A stretch of DNA of 15,302 bases, taken from NCBI GenBank assembly GCA_030833265.1, contig JAURHO010000025.1, positions 1-15,302 on the forward strand, written 5' to 3'. A program made the position numbers and the translations under genes. Every line of letters starts with the position of its first letter. The first letter of the stretch is position 1. Shown here piece by piece: positions 12,679-15,302 of this stretch. The notes under the pieces were generated by a model. The model worked only from the letters and a program-made list of their open reading frames with translations. It was not told the origin of the DNA and ran no database searches. The stretch is from Crocinitomicaceae bacterium (lineage in GTDB: Bacteria > Bacteroidota > Bacteroidia > Flavobacteriales_D > Crocinitomicaceae).

Positions 12679-15302
12679 ATGAACATTCAAAGCGCAACTG
12701 TTATTGCCAATTATTACCAGCAAAGCAATTCACCGACTACGCTCAGTGTTGCGCAGGCGCTTTCGGCCATCAAGCTCAACCCACGCGCCAAGTTCACATT
12801 GCAGGATTCAGCAGCAAATATTGAAAACAACTTAACCGCACTTGCAAGCATCGCCAATAACCTGAATGCGGTCAATTTGTCCGATCAGTCAACGGGATTT
12901 ATCAACGTCACAGCCAAACAACTGCTGACAAAACCGATGACTAATTTGACGAACAAGATGAACTTGGGCGGCACTAACAAAATCAGCCTTAACGTGACTG
13001 ATGCATTGGCCAGAGACATTGAATTGCTTAAACCAGATGCAATGGCCAAGATTGGTCAGTTTTCGCTTAAAGATACCTCGGTCAATATTTCATCCAAGTT
13101 TGACTCGATTGGTCAGTTTGAAGGAAAGCTGGGAGATATCCAACTTACAGACTCCAATAAGTTTCTCAAGCTATCACAAATCCAGTATTCAACAAATACC
13201 GGAATACTTAACCATCTGGTCGGTACTTTTGGAGTAGAAGTCAGTGGGGCTACCGCCTCGCAAGCTTTAGCCATAGCCAACGACATCAAAGTAGCAAAAG
13301 TAAACATCGTTGACAGTGCCCAAAATATTGCAAATCGTTTAGATGATCTGCAAGCAATAGGACTTAAGGTGAATACCATCAAAAGCAACGATATCAATCT
13401 TTTCAAGGTATCGGCAGAGCAACTAAAGAAGGATTCTGCGGTTATAGGAAAAATTTATAAAGGTTATCAACTAGCTGTTTTCAACATTGATTCCTCTACT
13501 GCTCTCAGCGTTAAATCGAATAAAAAAATTATCTCGCTAGACATAGTTGATACCGCAAAGGGCATCTCAAAGAATTTAAATCTGCTGAGCAATCTAGGTA
13601 CTCAGTTGAACTCCATTCAAATTACCGACAACCAGCCTTTGTCGATGACCGCCACTGAATACTTTGGTCGCGACCAAATTCTCAAAAAAGTAGTGGATGT
13701 GCCCGGCGATGCTGCAAAAATTGATGGGCTGGTAAATCCTGTGACAGACCCTACAAATCCCAATTTCAACAACAATTACCAGCTGGCAATTTTGGAAAGC
13801 TCAGCGGTAGACGCACAAGCCATTAAAAACAATCCACGCATCGCATCTATCTCCGTCAAAGATACAAGCGCTGCTATTTCAATCAATCTGAATGATTTAA
13901 ATGGGAACGACTTGGTGAACGATATTGTTGTCGTAGGCACCAACAACGCCATCAATATTAGCTTTGATCAAATGGCAAGCAATGCTGATGCAATTAGCTT
14001 ACTCAAATCAGCAAATGGCACCTTGAAATTCAATGTGAGGGGCGTGGCAGCTATCGATGCCAAGACTTTGATTAATAATCCATCCAATCGCGTGGCCTCT
14101 ATTTCTGTTTCAGACACTGCCGCAAATCTCGCGGCGAAATTGTCTGATTTAACGTCTATCGGTAAAAATTTAACGACCATTGTTCAAACAGATGCTAGAG
14201 TTCAAGGACTTCCAGGCAATGCCTTGTCACTGACAGCCAATGATTGGATGCTTCACATTGGATCTCTTTCAAAGATTTTGGGAGGCTATAGCGTCAATTT
14301 GAAAGGTGTTGGCGCCGCCAAAGCGCTCAGTTTGGCAAATGACGTTCGCGTCAAGTCGTTGGAAGTATTGGACACTAGTGCTTCCATTTCTTCCAACTTT
14401 GACATGCTACAAAGTCTTGGATCCAAACTGACACTCATCAAGCAATCAGACAAAGCTGCCATTGAAATTACGGGTCGACAGTACAGTGCGTCTGGAAATA
14501 TTCTGAGTAAACTTGAGGACACCTACAAATTGTCAGTAAAGAATGCGCAGGCCAGTCAAATCAGTACGATGGTGCAAGACATCAATCACATCAGTAGCGT
14601 TAAAGTTTTAGATACGGTTGATAACATTGCCACCAATTTGGGGGCTCTTCAAGAAGCTGCCTCGTTAGATAAATTGGCATTTAACATCAGCGTGTCGGAA
14701 GCAGGCGTTCCAAAACCATTTACACTGAGCGTGACAGATCTGGCAACATATGCCGATGCACTCAACGTGATTGAGGGCAATTACAAAGTCAATGTAACTG
14801 GCGTAGCTGCAGCAGACGCAAAATTCTTTTCTGAAAATACATCCCTACCTATTTACTCACATTTGCAAAGCATGGAAGTCACAGCTTTCTCCACCAACTT
14901 ATCGGACATAGGCCTGCTTGAAGACTTGAATGCATTGGGGAGCAAAATCAACAAAGTAAGTCAAAGCGACTTCGGAACCTTAATTGCTATTTCTCAACAA
15001 AACTGGGAAGCCAATAGCAATGTATTTTCAAAAGTACTTGGCTATCAAGTTTCTTTAAGTGACGTAAGCGCTTCTGGTGCCATGAACTTGCTTCAGAACG
15101 AGCATGTCGCTAAGGTTCAGGTTAAGGATACAGCTAGCCAACTTTCCATTAATTTTGGGAATTTAATGGCTTTAGGTCCAGCGTTAACCGCCATCACACA
15201 GTCAGATGCGAACACTGCCAATAGTCATTTGCAAATTAGCATGGCCCAGTGGAAAACAGGCACAGATACGCTTGCAAAAATTCAAGGCACCTACAAAGCT
15301 GA
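12679..15302 (+). CDS. Second giant cysteine-free repeat protein, 3' end outside window
   Basis: An open frame of at least 874 codons with no stop before the window ends. The start is taken at the ATG at 12679 (MNIQSATVIANYYQQ); the frame has a stop at 12625, and no later ATG occurs for 86 codons. The protein is built of repeats of about 80-100 residues with a V-x-D-T-A-x-x-I-x-x-N-L opening, a LxxLGxxLTxIxQSD segment, a short LxIxxxQ strand, LxKIxGxYKxxVxGVxAAxA and a linker. Similar DTAANL-type repeats occur in very large, often secreted, proteins of aquatic betaproteobacteria; this link is from memory and is not a family assignment. No cysteine, no signal peptide, no RTX nonapeptide in the visible part. 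A secretion signal may sit in the missing C-terminus. Only a poor ribosome site (AAGAG, 2 nt away) is seen. It is probably a surface or released protein under flagellar control. Confidence 0.85.
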   Translation, partial: MNIQSATVIANYYQQSNSPTTLSVAQALSAIKLNPRAKFTLQDSAANIENNLTALASIANNLNAVNLSDQSTGFINVTAKQLLTKPMTNLTNKMNLGGTNKISLNVTDALARDIELLKPDAMAKIGQFSLKDTSVNISSKFDSIGQFEGKLGDIQLTDSNKFLKLSQIQYSTNTGILNHLVGTFGVEVSGATASQALAIANDIKVAKVNIVDSAQNIANRLDDLQAIGLKVNTIKSNDINLFKVSAEQLKKDSAVIGKIYKGYQLAVFNIDSSTALSVKSNKKIISLDIVDTAKGISKNLNLLSNLGTQLNSIQITDNQPLSMTATEYFGRDQILKKVVDVPGDAAKIDGLVNPVTDPTNPNFNNNYQLAILESSAVDAQAIKNNPRIASISVKDTSAAISINLNDLNGNDLVNDIVVVGTNNAINISFDQMASNADAISLLKSANGTLKFNVRGVAAIDAKTLINNPSNRVASISVSDTAANLAAKLSDLTSIGKNLTTIVQTDARVQGLPGNALSLTANDWMLHIGSLSKILGGYSVNLKGVGAAKALSLANDVRVKSLEVLDTSASISSNFDMLQSLGSKLTLIKQSDKAAIEITGRQYSASGNILSKLEDTYKLSVKNAQASQISTMVQDINHISSVKVLDTVDNIATNLGALQEAASLDKLAFNISVSEAGVPKPFTLSVTDLATYADALNVIEGNYKVNVTGVAAADAKFFSENTSLPIYSHLQSMEVTAFSTNLSDIGLLEDLNALGSKINKVSQSDFGTLIAISQQNWEANSNVFSKVLGYQVSLSDVSASGAMNLLQNEHVAKVQVKDTASQLSINFGNLMALGPALTAITQSDANTANSHLQISMAQWKTGTDTLAKIQGTYKA
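12805..15302 (+). repeat. Tandem protein repeats of about 80-100 residues
   Basis: The D-T/S opening motif occurs at residues 43, 132, 212, 291, 395, 479, 565, 645 and 817, with a degenerate copy near 735 (TAFSTNLSD). Spacings are 79-104 residues, mostly 79-90. The unit between 291 and 395 carries an insertion rich in Pro and Asn (DPTNPNFNNN). The repeat type is unrelated by eye to that of the giant protein at 4509. The array continues beyond the window. Confidence 0.85.

Noticed and set aside
13001..14522. Short frames on both strands inside the second giant gene
   Set aside because: The long open frame from 12679 shows continuous repeats through all of them.
4509..15302. RTX toxin or haemolysin identity for the giant proteins
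   Set aside because: No GGxGxDxxx nonapeptide series is seen in either protein, so that label would not be supported by the visible sequence.
1..15302. tRNA, rRNA or insertion sequence genes
   Set aside because: I saw no cloverleaf-like sequence, rRNA segments, transposase or terminal inverted repeats, including at the borders of the A+T-rich cassette.

Overview
The window reads as a flagellar late-gene region of a Gram-negative, motile bacterium. It is most likely a betaproteobacterium of the Burkholderiales type, judged from the FlgK/FlgL/FliD/FlaG/FliC sequences and the style of the large repeat proteins. That placement is an inference and the genus cannot be read from the sequence. Most of the window is near half G+C, but the two minus-strand genes at 10059-12381 are visibly richer in A+T.

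Layout. 1-361 is the 3' end of flgK, followed after 17 nt by flgL (379-1305). Then come fliD (1376-2761), flaG (2915-3307) and a short flagellin gene fliC (3417-4187). A 5.4 kb plus-strand gene (4509-9929) encodes a 1806-residue protein made of about twelve diverged units of roughly 130 residues, most carrying a calcium-loop-like DxNxDGxxG motif. Convergent to it lie two minus-strand genes: a TPR plus GT-B-like glycosyltransferase (12381 to 10756) and a SAM-dependent methyltransferase (10712 to 10059). A second large plus-strand repeat gene starts at 12679 and runs off the end of the window, with at least 874 residues in a different repeat of about 80 residues.

Regulation. The main result is a set of five sigma-28 (FliA)-type promoters found by eye. 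Each has a T(C/A)AAG-type -35 box, exactly 11 nt between octamers, and a (T/G)(C/T)CGA(T/A)-type -10 box. They lie upstream of fliD (1298-1324), flaG (2799-2825), fliC (3325-3351), the 1806-residue gene (4420-4446) and the second large gene (12645-12671). Both giant proteins therefore appear to belong to the late flagellar regulon. The flaG promoter is built into the hairpin that follows fliD.

How the parts may work together. FlgK and FlgL form the hook-filament junction, FliD is the cap, FlaG affects filament length and FliC is the filament. The two giant proteins have no cysteine, no visible N-terminal signal peptide and no RTX nonapeptides, and they share the flagellin promoter type. I infer that they are exported surface, filament-associated or adhesive proteins made with the flagellum. 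The glycosyltransferase and methyltransferase between them may modify flagellin or the giant proteins. This would be a flagellum-coupled giant-protein and modification locus; the function is inferred, while the promoter pattern and the repeats are seen directly.
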